NCBI GenBank assembly: GCA_014529385.2
Contig: CM043960.1
Coordinates: 78,161,910-78,225,909, forward strand
Length of the DNA: 64,000 nt
Direction of reading: 5' to 3'
DNA from: Adiantum capillus-veneris
Lineage: Eukaryota > Streptophyta > Polypodiopsida > Polypodiales > Pteridaceae
The notes under the pieces were generated by a model. The model saw nothing but the letters and a program-made list of their open reading frames with translations. It had not been told where the DNA came from and searched no databases. A program made the position numbers and the translations under genes. Shown here piece after piece: positions 53,830-64,000 of the stretch (position 1 is its first letter; each line of letters begins with the position of its first letter).

Positions 53830-55110
53830 AACGGTTCATCTACATGTACGCTATAATTGCAAAACCCATGTATAGCTTGATTACACACTTTGAATGCACC
53901 GAGGCATGTGAAGAATCCTTCATGAAGCTTAAGCAATCTCTCACTTCAGCTCCAAGATTGAAAGCACCAGACTAGGATAAAGTATTCCACGTACATGTAG
54001 ATGCTTCCAATTTTGCTATCGGTTGTATACTAGCTCAACCAGGAGATGGAAAAATTGACTTTCCTATTTCTTATGCTAGCCGACAATTGAATATGGCGGA
54101 AAAGAATTACACCACCACCAAAAGAGAAGGATTAGGAATGATTTATGCCGTTTAAAAGTATAGACATTACCTATTAGACAACAAGTTTGTGTTCTTTGTG
54201 GACCACCAAGCTTTGTTGTATTTGGTCAACAAGCCATGCAGCACAGGGAGAATAGTGAGATGGTTCATCATTATCGTGAAATTTGATTTCACTGTGGTTG
54301 TAAAAAGAGGCACTACACATCAACGAGCAGATCATTTTTCAAGATTGTTTTAGGGGAATCACCTAAAGGGGTCGATAATGATTTACCAGATGCCTATTTG
54401 TTCTCTGTGGAAATGATACCTAGATGGTCGGAAAACATTGTGTCATTGATGACAATAGCTCAAGTGGATTCATAAATACCACTTCCTATCACGATCAGAT
54501 TAACCGAGCAATCGTCTATGTATCAATTACTAGCAGGTAGGCTATACAAAAGAAATTGGGACAGGATATTGATGCATTAATCTTGAAGAAAAAGAACAGT
54601 ACCTAAGTCAAGCACATCTTACCATAGTAGGACTTCACTTTATGGAAGACCAAACTATGCAACGAATCTTAAGAATTTTGGTCGACTATGAGGAGAGATG
54701 TTCGATCTTTTGTAATTAAGGATTGCCCTTAATGTCAAAAATAGACACCCATACCTCATGTAGCATTGTTTCAAATGTCACTTGTTCTTAAGTGGAGTAA
54801 TTATCTGGTTACTTACTTATTGAGCCGAACATTTCTTGAGGATATGAGTAAAGGCCAAAGAGAAATTGAAACGGAAGCAAGAGACTATGCTCTTATTGGG
54901 AACCAATTATATCGAAGAGGTAAAGATCAACATTTGCGTCTTTGTGCAAATGAAAACGAGTATATTTTGATTATAGAACAAACACATGTTAGATTAGCTG
55001 GAGGTCACTTTTCTAGTGAGACCACCGCAAGAGAAATCTTGATGGCAGGCATATGGTGGCCAACACTTTTTGCAGATGCCAAAGAATATGTTCAAAGGTG
55101 TGATGCTTGT
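53830..55110 (+). pseudogene. element F RNase H and zinc-finger modules, truncated
   Basis: Reads VHVDASNFAIGCILAQPGDG and HQALLYLVNKPCSTGRIVR (RNase H), with stops. Then come two H-H-C-C-type modules as in B: a decayed first one with AHLTIVGLHF, and a second, open from about 54766, ending QRCDAC. Element D cuts in right there. The double module is therefore shared by B and F. Confidence 0.8.
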
Positions 55111-55337
55111 TGTTACCATATACATGTGGTAGTGATGTGTGTGAACACACTAGGACCGCCGAGGCATTTTTTCCCTCTTTAGGAGGTTTTTTCCCCCGTG
55201 CATTGTATATACGCCCATCACTCTAGGGCTATCTATCTTTCCATTGCACACTAAGTAACACACTCTCTATTGTGTGCCTTGAGCTTCCTTTGTCTTCTCC
55301 AAGCTGTGCGTGTTTCTCTGTAACCCTAATTCCAACA
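55111..55337 (+). mobile_element. 5' LTR of element D
   Basis: TGTTACCATATACATG to CCTAATTCCAACA. TATA-like TATATA is at 55206. Same family as 46441-46652. Confidence 0.9.
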
Positions 55338-55339
55338 AT

Positions 55340-55354
55340 TGGTATCAGAGCAGG
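55340..55354 (+). other. primer-binding site of element D
   Basis: TGGTATCAGAGCAGG, complementary to the 3' end of initiator-Met tRNA, as in most plant copia elements. Confidence 0.9.
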
Positions 55355-55699
55355 TCACGTCCTCCCAGGCTTCGTCTCCAGCTGCTCCAGCACACGCCTG
55401 CTCACCTTCTCCGATTTCAGTGAGCTTTGGCGAGCGTTCGTAGGTCGACAAAAATTTTGGGATAGCTCGAAGAGCTGGGTGTGCTCAGAATTTTGATTTG
55501 GGCTCATTTCGGTCTCCGTTTCCACTACAGGCAGTACTACACAGTCTATTTCGTCATTTTGTGCAGAATTTCTGTCAGTGCCATTTTCTGCATAACAGGT
55601 GCCTTACAGTCTTCTATGGTTTGTGCTATATAGCACAAGTTGTTCCCGCTCCGTTTCTCCTATTTTCGGGCAGTTTTCACATCAGGTGCAGCATTTACC

Positions 55700-56380
55700 A
55701 TGGCTGACAACAACAACACAGATGTGTTCAAGATGTTTGCTGCTGAGGACAGGTTGGATGGGGACAACTACCCTATGTGGGCTTATATGAAGCAACATGT
55801 TCTTGTGTCAAAGGGTGTCTGGAACATTGTGCAGGGCATTGATGTACGTCCTGGTTCTGAGGATGTAGGCAATGTTGAGGATGTTGCAGGTCTTGTTGCA
55901 AGGATTGCAGCTGTTAGAGTTGTTTTGCCTATGGCAGAACAAGCTCGTTGGGATGTTAAGGATGCGCAGGCTCATGCATTGATTGCGTTGTCTGTGAAGC
56001 GCACCATTGTTCCTCACATCCGTTCTGCAAAATCTGCAAAACAGGCTTGGGATATTCTAGCAGGTCTTTATGCAAGCCGCAATGAGGCTAAAATTGCTTT
56101 GCTGCGTAAAGAGCTGGAGTCGAAGATTATGCATGAGGAAGATGATATGGACACTTTCCTTGCTAGTGTCAAGGATATCAATGAGCAACTTATTTCTGCA
56201 GGTGAAGTCATTTCAGACAGTTCCCTTGTGCGGACGGTTCTTAATGCCTTACCAGATTCCTACCAGACATTTGCTAGTACTTGGAGACTGATGACCCAAG
56301 GAAATCTTGAAGTTGGCAAGTTTGATGTATTATGCACATTACTGTTGCAAGAGTCACTTTCTAGAAAAAAACAGGACTAG
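55700..56380 (+). CDS. element D gag (capsid part)
   Basis: Begins MADNNNTDVFKMFAAEDRLD, then GDNYPMWAYMKQHVL, a typical UBN2/copia gag start. Helical core with AKQAWDILAGLYASRNEAKI. The frame is open for 226 codons, then stops because of a slip in an A-run near 56370; the zinc-knuckle part continues in the next frame. It would form the element's particle. It starts at the ATG used at the same place in element E. Confidence 0.85.
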   Translation: MADNNNTDVFKMFAAEDRLDGDNYPMWAYMKQHVLVSKGVWNIVQGIDVRPGSEDVGNVEDVAGLVARIAAVRVVLPMAEQARWDVKDAQAHALIALSVKRTIVPHIRSAKSAKQAWDILAGLYASRNEAKIALLRKELESKIMHEEDDMDTFLASVKDINEQLISAGEVISDSSLVRTVLNALPDSYQTFASTWRLMTQGNLEVGKFDVLCTLLLQESLSRKKQD

Positions 56381-58338
56381 GCAGCATGCAGTTGAACAGG
56401 CCTTTATTGCTTCTCAAAGAAAGGGTGGTAACAATAATGCAGCCACTTCCTATGGTTCTGCTGCGAGTGGCAAAAATTATGTTCCTAATGCTTCTGCTGG
56501 CAGTACTTCGTCTGGCAATTCTGGTGATAAGGGCAAAAAGAAGATGCGTTGCCATTATTGTAAAGCCAATGATCACTTGATCAAGTCGTGTCCTAAGTTG
56601 AAGGCCAAAGAGGCTAAAAAGAAAGAGGGTGGTTCCACCGCAAATGTTGGTTCCACTACAAATGCAGCCATTGTTGAGTCTTTTGTGAAAGGAGACTGTG
56701 TTGCTGATGTTGATGCAGAATGGGCTTTTAGCGCAGAGTGCACTTACAATCCTGTTGTCCATGATGCATGCTTATCAGTTGCTGCGGATTCACATGTATG
56801 GTATTTCGATAGTGGTGCTACAAAGCACATTACCTCACATCGTGAATTGTTTACCTCTCTTGAGTCTGTCCCTCATGGGAATTCAGTCACTTGTGCCAAC
56901 AACGCCTCTTATCCAGTTCAAGGAGTTGGAAAGATTGTGCTCACTGCTGCTAATGGCAGTTCCTTCACACTTGTTGATGCACTTTATGTACCTCGGATCA
57001 AGAAGAATCTCTTGTCTGTATCCGCACTTGCTAGACTTGGACTTGTAGTCAAATTTGTGGATGACAAATGTACAGTTCATGATCTCAGTTTTGGTGATGA
57101 AATTGTTGCATCTGGGCTTTTGTGCCGTGGTCTGTATAAGCTCACTTTGTATGACAAGTGTGGACAAAATTTTGCAAATGCTGTTGCAGATTCAAGGGCT
57201 ATTTCAGATGCAAAACTTTGGCATGCACGTTTTGGTCATCTGAATTTTGCCAGTTTGCTGCGTTTGCAGAAATTTGATATGGTTGCTTCTTTGCCACCTC
57301 TTGAAGCACATGTCAAACATGTTTGTGAAGGCAGTATTTTGGGTAAGATGCAGCGTTCTAAGTTTCCAAAGGATGGTTCAGTTCGGGCCACATGCAGGTT
57401 GCAGCTTGTGCATAGTGATGTTTGTGGGCCCATGAAAACTCCGTCCTTGGGCAATTACCTGTACTTCGTGACTTTCATTGATGATTACTCCAGGCATGCA
57501 TGGGTATTTCTGCTTAAAGCGAAGTCCGAAGTTTTTATGTGCTTCAAACATTTTCTGGCTATGGCTGAAAATGTCTCAAAATGTACTATGGGCACCCTCC
57601 GTTTCGATCGAGGGGGGGAGTATATGTCTCATGAATTTACTGCATTTCTGGCTAGTCGTGGGATAAAAAACCAATGTACAGTGCCTTATACACCTCAGCA
57701 AAAATGGTGTTGCTGAGAGGAAAAACAGGTCACTAACAAAAATGGCACGATGTATGGTCAAAAGTCAAGCTTTGCCGCATTCTTTTTGGCTTGAGGCCAT
57801 CATGTGTGCCACATATGTACTTAACAGGTGTCCTAAGAAAGCTTTGCAGTCTATTACTCCATATGAAGCATGGCATGATAGAAAGCCTTCCGTTGAGCAC
57901 ATGTGTGTTTTTGGTTGTTTGGCATATGCTTTAGTGCCACAAGTACAGCGCATAAAATTAGATGATAAGGCTGTCAAATGTATTTTTGTGTGTTATAGTG
58001 CTGAAATCAAAGGTTACAGGTTGTATCATCCGCAAACAAAACGTATTCTGGTTTCACAGGATGTAGTGTTTGTGGAAGATTCTATTCAGCCCTTGTTGTC
58101 ATGTACTAGAGACAGTAATGTAAGCTCACAGGACATTTATGATAGATTCTTGCCTCTTTTTAGTGGTGGAAGTTCAAATGTAAATTCAAATGAGGAAAAT
58201 GTACAGTCTATTTTTTTTTCAATATTACAGATCAGCCTATTACTTATGCAAATGTACATGATGTACTTGATGAGGAAAGGGCTGAGAATGAGCAGACTAG
58301 AGGTATGCCAAAATGGCTGGTGCATACTTGCAGAATAG
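56372..58338 (+). pseudogene. element D zinc knuckle, protease and integrase
   Basis: Zinc knuckle CHYCKANDHLIKSC (C-x2-C-x4-H-x4-C) near 56550, protease WYFDSGATKHITSHRELF near 56800, and integrase with LWHARFGHLNFASL, LVHSDVCGPMKTPSLG and FIDDYSRHAWVFLL (first Asp and neighbours), then LRFDRGGEYMSHEF. A frameshift at about 57705 precedes ERKNRSLTKMA, where the catalytic Glu lies. The integrase tail runs to about 58200. The chain is open for most of its length but has two frame breaks. Confidence 0.87.
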
Positions 58339-59400
58339 AACAGCATAGATTACGAAGAGACTTTTAATCCCACTTGGGTTGTATGATTACTGTGCATTTT
58401 CTATGTGCATTGGCAGCTCATTTTGGTTGGGATGTACATCACTCAAACATTGTTACTGCTTTCTTGAATGGTGACATATTTGAGGAAGTTTATGTAACAC
58501 AGCATTTGTCAGGATAGGACAAGAGGATAAAGTGTGCAAATTTAAGAAAGCTTTGTATGGGGGTTTGAAGCAATCTCCGCACTCTTGGTATGAGAAAGTT
58601 GATACTCATTTGGTCAAATGAAGCTTTTGTAATAGTCCAATAGAAAGCACATTGTATGTAACGTGTGAAGGTGATGTACTTCTCATTGTCATTCTCTATG
58701 TGGATGATCATTGGAACAAATGAGAGAGACATTGTTAAATTTTAACGCTGATTTGAATGATACTTTCAAGATGAAAGATTTGGGGTTGTTGCATCATTAG
58801 TTGGGCATACAGTTTAAGCAGTGTGATGGTGGTATTGCCTTGTGTCAGAAAAGTTACATAGAAAAATTGATATGTAAGTTTGGACATGAGGATTGCAAGC
58901 ATATTTCCACTCACATGGAAACAGGTTTGAAATTGAGTCTTCATGATCCTAGTGATCCTATCAATGTCACTCTTTACCAAATTGCTATTGGCTGCCTTAT
59001 TTCTGGATGCAACATGAGGCTAGATATTCAATTTTCAATCTCACAGGTCAGCAAATTTATGCATAGCATATGGTCTAGGAATTGGCAGGCTATCAAGAGG
59101 AGTTTTTGCTACTTGAGTGACACTTTACATCTTGGCTTGTTTTTATCCCAAGGGGGGATCATTGCCCCGCCAAATTTACACGCTTTTTCATACTCAAATT
59201 GGACTGGTTGTTTTGACATGTGAGTGTCCACAAAGCACATTGAGGTTACCACTATGTCAAGGAGAGGCTCTCAACAAGAGAGATCAGCTTAGCTATGTGC
59301 CAACACAGGACAACCTTGTAGATCTTTTCACAAATGTATTGTCTCGTGATAAGTTCAAAGCTTTTTGTAAATATTTGGGCTTAGTCCTCTTTGTGGACTG
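58339..59400 (+). pseudogene. element D RT and RNase H remnants
   Basis: The RT N-terminal half is deleted near 58340. What remains is ETFNPT, then ALAAHFGWDVHHSNIVTAFL with frame shifts, LYVDD-like sequence near 58695, MKDLGLLHH (copia KDLG.L.YFLG) and the RNase H end (SKHIEVTT, QLSYVPTQDNLVDLFT). There are many stops. It is not functional. Confidence 0.85.
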
Positions 59401-59465
59401 AGCATGGCACTTCCCTAAAGTCTATGTTCTAGCTCTTGTTCACTGCTTCATTCCCAGAAGGGATT

Positions 59466-59693
59466 TGTTACCATATACATGTGGTAGTGATGTGTGTGAA
59501 TGCACTTAGGACCGTCGGGGCTTTTTTTTGCTCATTAGAAGGTTTTTTCCCCCGTGCATTATATATACGCCCATCACTCTAGGGCAAATTATCTTTCCAT
59601 TTCACACTAAGTAAAACACTCTTTGTTGTGTGCATTGAGCTTCCTTCGTCTTCTCCAAGCTATGTGTGTTTCCCTGCAACCCTAATTCCAACA
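59466..59693 (+). mobile_element. copia LTR ending element D (or E)
   Basis: Same family as 46441-46652 and 55111-55337. It is preceded by the short purine stretch CCAGAAGGGATT. Its right flank CTAGC resembles E's left flank CTAGG, not D's left flank CTTGT. Confidence 0.9.
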
Positions 59694-60774
59694 CTAGCGT
59701 TGACCTCTTTTTTGTGAGACATCAATGATTAATGTAGAGTAGTCTAGAGAAGCGCAGTTCACATATTTCTCCAAGGACATTTAAATCATGGTTTGGAGGT
59801 CATTTTAAAGAGATTTTGAGCTAGAATAATCATGTAGGATTCCTTGAATAATTTTCAATTAGTTTCTTGGTGCTTTTAGAACTTCTCCAATACTCCCTTA
59901 TTAATGTTGTACCAAGGTCATTTTCATGGCCTTTTTTCAATGCTTGTAGCACTTCTTCAATATTACTATTTTAGCACTTCTCGAATATTTTCCTTGTTAA
60001 TGTTGTATCAAGGTCATTTTTAGGGCCTTTTTTCTTCAAAAAATCCGTTGAAGCCTTTGAAGAAAATCCTAGTGTCTTATGAATGTTACAAAGCACAATT
60101 GATATCTCTAGGTTTTGAATTTCCATTCCTATTGATTTCATGGATCAAAATTGCATCTTAATCACATAAAACGAGTGTGGAGAAAGTCAAAGTGATTTTT
60201 TATTTTTCTTTATGCAATTTATAAAGATAGTGACATAACATGACCTTGACTATGAGTTATTAAGGAGAGTTGAGATATTATGTTGGATTTATCTATTAAA
60301 CCAAGCACCATTCCTATAATATTGGTTGAGCTATTCTTGTGTAATAGATTCTTTAATTGTACTACAAGCCTGTTATCAAAACCATGTAGAAATACACAAT
60401 TTGGCATACAATGCTAATCTAGTTAATTCTTGAGGAAGTAATAAAGTATGTAGTGCATACTTAAAGAATTGAACTAAATGAATACTATTAGACACCAAGT
60501 AAAACTTGGCATATTTAAAGTGACAAGCAATGAAAAGTGAGTGAATATATGAAATCCACAAAAAGCTAGGGTCTTTGGACAAGGCATAGGTCCTAAAGAT
60601 AGACCAAGATAAAGTGTGTAAGTAGGCTAAATGACTAGGCATGTCGACACACAAGGAAAAAAGAACCAAGACTAGCAATGGAGTGTAGTAAGTAGCTAGG
60701 AATCTAGCCGACGCTTGGGGGAGCTTATTAGAAGGAAAAGTTGCAAATGTGGGACATGAATTCAAGGGGTAATG
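59694..60774. other. unassigned sequence right of the copia LTR
   Basis: AT-rich, no recognised gene. It contains a diverged two-copy repeat (about 59880-59950 and 59965-60035, both with TTAATGTTGTACCAAGGTCA-like sequence). It may include the rest of the C1 3' LTR. Confidence 0.45.
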
Positions 60775-61060
60775 CTCTAGTCAAGTCTCAAGGGCAAAGT
60801 CTCATGGATTGTTTTACATAACCCAAATGGGATTACTAATTACATGAAAGCTCTTGATTCAGTGATGAACGTCGTTTTTGCTTGATCTTTTGGTGCAATC
60901 TTCAGTTGATTGTAGTAGCCACTATAACCATCCATAAAGATGTACATTTTGTGGCTAGGAATCTCATCCAATAGTATATTTATGAATGGAAGTGGGAATG
61001 GATCCTTAATGGTCTGAGCATTGAGCTTTCCGTAATCCACACATACTCATAACTTACAAG
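60775..61060 (-). pseudogene. Ty3/gypsy reverse transcriptase remnant, minus strand
   Basis: The minus strand reads VDYGKLNAQTIKDPFPLPFI, then LLDEI, then FMDGYSGYYNQLKIAPKDQA, KTTFITE, and past a stop at 60840 PFGLCKTI, the palm region before the YMDD motif. There is an extra Tyr, and stops interrupt it. Neither the catalytic motif nor flanking LTRs are seen. The orientation is opposite to all other elements here. Confidence 0.8.
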
Positions 61061-63733
61061 TGCAAGATAGAGTCTCTTGATAACTTTTCAAAAAGGAAAA
61101 AAGAATAAGAGGCTACTAGGTTGTAGCATATGCTTTGGTAGCCCATGCTTAGTGCTGCATCTACTTAGAAAAGATTAGAAATTATATTATGCAAAACTTG
61201 TGTCAGACTAGGTAAAAATTAGTTATGGTCAACTAATTTTTTAGTTATGGTCAACTAAGTAACATTTTCTAACTTTGTATCTTGTCCAAACTTGGATTTC
61301 ATATTGCCCCTTGCTATAGATGAGGACATTAATGAACTAGTAATTTCTTCTATATGAATGGTTTTTTTTAAATGATGGTACTAGTCCTGATATATAGAGT
61401 ACTTGTTAGTTTGTGAATCTCTATGGAGTGGAAAGTTTGTTAATATTGTCTCCATCCCTTCAAAAGACACATTGTCCTCAATGATAGCTAATTACCTAGA
61501 AGTTTAAGTTGTTTCTCTAGAACTACAAAGATACTCATACCACAATATAAAGCAATCAACATAGCTAAGTGAAGTAGTATTTCAAAGATTTTGGTGTGCT
61601 TGTCAATGACCAAAATGAAGAAAACAGTAACCCAACGGAAATTCCTATTTAGTTAAATAGATACTCAACAAATGTGTCTCATACCACATTGTAAAGAAAC
61701 CCATGCAGCTAAGTGAACTCTTCTACCAATGATGTTGGTATGCTTGGTCAGAAAAAATAATTGGTGTCATCATGAGAATGACAATGACGTGTTTTTTTAT
61801 GAGCTCACATCCTTCTATCTTTCTTAGATAGCTTGTCTGTTGTGGTCTGAAGAGTCTAATAGAGTTTCTCTATCACCTTTATAAAGTATACTCTACATGT
61901 AAGGACCAAAACTTATTAGAGTCTTCCAAACTCTTTCTCTATATAGCTTGCCTTGTCATTGGCTATCTCTACCCTTGTACTTCCTTGGCTAACTTCATAG
62001 GAAAATTCTATAAAAAAAAGCTAGCAATGATTTATTTATTGCTTTTTATTCACATGTTCCTTGACTTGAGACTTTTTGTCCCACACAATATGGTAATGAG
62101 TTAATGTGAAATTGCTCAGTCACCACTATTTATAACACGCAATTGAAATATCTTGCACTCAACTCCTACTTGCTTTGATGACATAGTGGAACTTCTAAGA
62201 AATAATCACAACTTTTAATCATTTGATGTGTGCTTTGATAGATAGATAGATAGCGTACACCATTACATCGATGTTATGAATTGTTATAACAACCAGCTCT
62301 TTCACTAGTACCATTTTAGAAACTCTTCATGCCACTTGAATGTATGGTTTCTACAAACATCTTAACAACATTCATGTAACCTTGTCTAGTTAAGTGCCAT
62401 TACAAGGGACCAATCCTCATGGGTGGCCAACTAAGTATCCTCCAATACCCAGCTCCAAGAACCAAACTAAGGGATTAACATTTAGATGGGGGGGAAAAAT
62501 GGGAGCCTCCTACATAAGTATCTAATGAGGTACTAACGAAGCATCCATGCATGAGCCGCTCTTGACTAGAACTATCTTACCCACTTTTTTGGTTGTTGTT
62601 TAATAAAGTCTACCCAATGATTTTTGGACACTCGAGCCATAAATTTTGTATTAAATTGAGATACACACTTGCAAAAGATTCTTACAAAAACTATGTTAGC
62701 CTTACTTGTGCTTAATCAAACCACATCAATATTGCTTTTAAAACCTCTGGTGAGTAATTTTGAGGAAACTCCTTCCTTCACAGTCTCACACTATGATAGA
62801 TCTACTATCCTTGCCATAAGTCCTTGATATTGTCCTCGTGTCATCTTATTGAATCAAAAAGTAAATCTCTTCTTAATGTAGCCCACTTGGCTCAACATCT
62901 ACGGCATTAGTTTAACAAAATTTCTATGATATAGAAAAGAAAAATTGTTTCTTCTTAAACATGCATAAATAAATATTAGAGTCAATAGGTCAAATTGAAA
63001 AGTGAGCTTTGCTTATACAAGCTAAATACTCATGCTATATAATTATCTTAGCATGGTTGTGTGCAATTATTTTAGATATGGTGTTATTGTCATAAGGCCT
63101 TAAAACTCACCATTACTTAGCCTACTTAGTTCCAAAAATATAACAAATCTTCACATGAGAGTATTTGTAACTCATTTGTCTTCTCTACTAAATATGATGA
63201 GCTAATTGTCAATTAAAAAGGCTTGAAAAACTTTTGGAAGGGAAATATTATAGCCATATGTAATTCCAATTGCACTTTAAATTGAATATCACTGCATAAT
63301 CTTACATGAACCTCCATGATCATTGTCCATAACTGGAAAAGTTCACACTTAAAGCAATGTGACCTTTGTATCGTCTTAGATATGATTCTCTTGCAACCAT
63401 AAAGCCTTGTCACTTTGCTCTATTTATCCCAAGTGGCCAAGGATATGTGTATCAAGCAGAATGACTTTGATGGTTTAGCTCACCAATTGTGCCTTGGCAC
63501 TAGACCTAGTATGCTCCAAACATTGAACAATTAAAAGAATGCACATAAAGCTATTCCAAAGTACTTTGTAACTCCTTCCATCATTGGCTACCCATTTTTC
63601 CTTGCTCTCAAATGCATTGTAGCACATCTTAAAGCTTCTATGGGTTTCTCTTATTTTCTTTGGTTACATATGCTTGTGACTACCAGAGAGCTCTTCGCCT
63701 ATAATTCAAAATGGTATCGTCTCAATGATTTAA
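61061..63733. other. unassigned decayed sequence
   Basis: 2.7 kb with no gene, LTR end, tRNA or rRNA that I can recognise on either strand. Short frames are at chance level for AT-rich DNA. A (GATA)4-like stretch at about 62238-62254 is the only simple repeat. Confidence 0.5.
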
Positions 63734-63972
63734 GTGGTCTTTTTAAAGGCTTACAATCTTGAAGATTTCCACACCAAAAATGAGGTAGAATACCTCGCTC
63801 TTCATTTGGGATTGAAGCAAAGCATGGAGTTTGGCATTTTGAAGATGGTGGTGAAAGGTGATGCATTGTTGGTCATCAAGCAATTGTTAGGTCAATGGCA
63901 GGTAAAGAGAGATTCTTTGAAGCATTGGTTTTTTTCTATTAAAAAGCTATTGAGATTCTTTGAAGATGTTTA
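63734..63972 (+). pseudogene. RNase H-like (RVT_3-type) remnant at the window edge
   Basis: Reads NEVEYLALHLGLKQSMEFGI, then KGDALLVIKQLLGQWQVK, and after the TAG continues FKHVKREHN. This is the pattern of the archaeal-type RNase H domain (NEAEY, GDS, VPREHN) found in plant Tat-lineage gypsy elements and some LINEs. The usual GDS aspartate context is kept as GDA. A stop splits it and the window ends. Confidence 0.7.
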
Positions 63973-64000
63973 GTTCAAGCATGTCAAGAGAGAGCATAAT

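Larger units (their letters stand above)
47035..55110 (+). mobile_element. Athila-like element F, RT-deleted and 3'-truncated
   Basis: Inserted in E gag. It has a 5' LTR, primer site, palindrome leader, gag, ORF2/retropepsin, RNase H and the start of the integrase region, all related to B but broken. Most of RT is missing: protease-side sequence runs straight into the RFIYMY... RNase H connection at about 53830. Element D interrupts it at 55110, after RCDAC of the zinc finger, and no integrase core, 3' ORFs or 3' LTR is found beyond D. Confidence 0.85.
55111..59693 (+). mobile_element. Ty1/copia element D, decayed
   Basis: LTRs of 227-228 bp (55111-55337, 59466-59693) start TGTTACCAT and end TTCCAACA, with roughly 15-20 differences. 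Primer site, gag with UBN2-type core and zinc knuckle, protease, integrase, and broken RT/RNase H follow in copia order. Flanks do not match (CTTGT left, CTAGC right), so the right end may come from a recombination rather than from this insertion. Confidence 0.9.

Noticed and set aside
17925-55354. tRNA genes near the LTRs
   Set aside because: The TGGCGCC and TGGTATCAGAGC matches are primer-binding sites next to LTR ends; no cloverleaf is present.

Overview
This window is nuclear DNA from a land plant with a large, transposon-rich genome. The evidence is plant-type Ty1/copia and Ty3/gypsy (Athila/Tat-like) retrotransposons, primer-binding sites matching plant elements, long GA/CT microsatellites, and three host-gene-derived sequences with plant-like proteins (POP5, an LRAT/NC-domain protein, histone H4). 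The species cannot be told from the sequence. Almost nothing here is ordinary single-copy host sequence.

The left 46 kb is a set of nested insertions. The outermost layer is a decayed copia element (called C1; left part about 630-2492, right part about 45468-46440). It is split by a gag-only LTR element with LTRs of about 2.5 kb (R; about 2502-45467). R's 5' LTR is split by an Athila-like element that has lost its polymerase (A; 4609-37869). A is in turn split by two insertions: a 7.0-kb Mutator-like element (9463-16505) and a nearly intact Athila-like element of about 18 kb (B; 16958-34938). A second chain follows to the right. Copia copy E (46441-47034) sits in the C1 3' LTR and is interrupted by gypsy-type element F (47035-55110). 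F is interrupted by copia element D (55111-59693), which ends in an LTR of the same family as E. The last 4.3 kb is decayed sequence with one minus-strand gypsy RT remnant and one RNase H-like remnant running off the edge.

Two things stand out. First, the 7.0-kb element has a perfect 9-bp target duplication (CTAAACAAA) and imperfect terminal inverted repeats of about 85 bp. Removing it with one copy of the duplication rejoins A's gag frame exactly. It is a Pack-MULE: it carries a complete 147-codon POP5 open frame, the first exon-like piece of an LRAT/NC-domain gene, and a histone H4 pseudogene, all on the plus strand and all just downstream of GA tracts. Second, the non-coding leaders of A, B and F, and also the non-coding stretch 3' of pol in B, carry near-perfect 20-26-bp palindromes. 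These recur at about 284-291 bp (with one 125-135-bp step in A and B). The palindrome sequence differs by family while the spacing is kept, which suggests a conserved functional array of a kind I do not recognise.

Element B is the likely source of activity. Its LTRs differ at only about ten positions by eye. It encodes gag, a retropepsin ORF, and a pol with RT (YMDD), RNase H, two successive zinc-binding modules and integrase. It also has a second retropepsin-like ORF downstream of integrase, a long coiled-coil ORF and a small 3' ORF. A and F keep related gag and protease regions but have lost RT, so they could only have moved with proteins supplied by a relative such as B.
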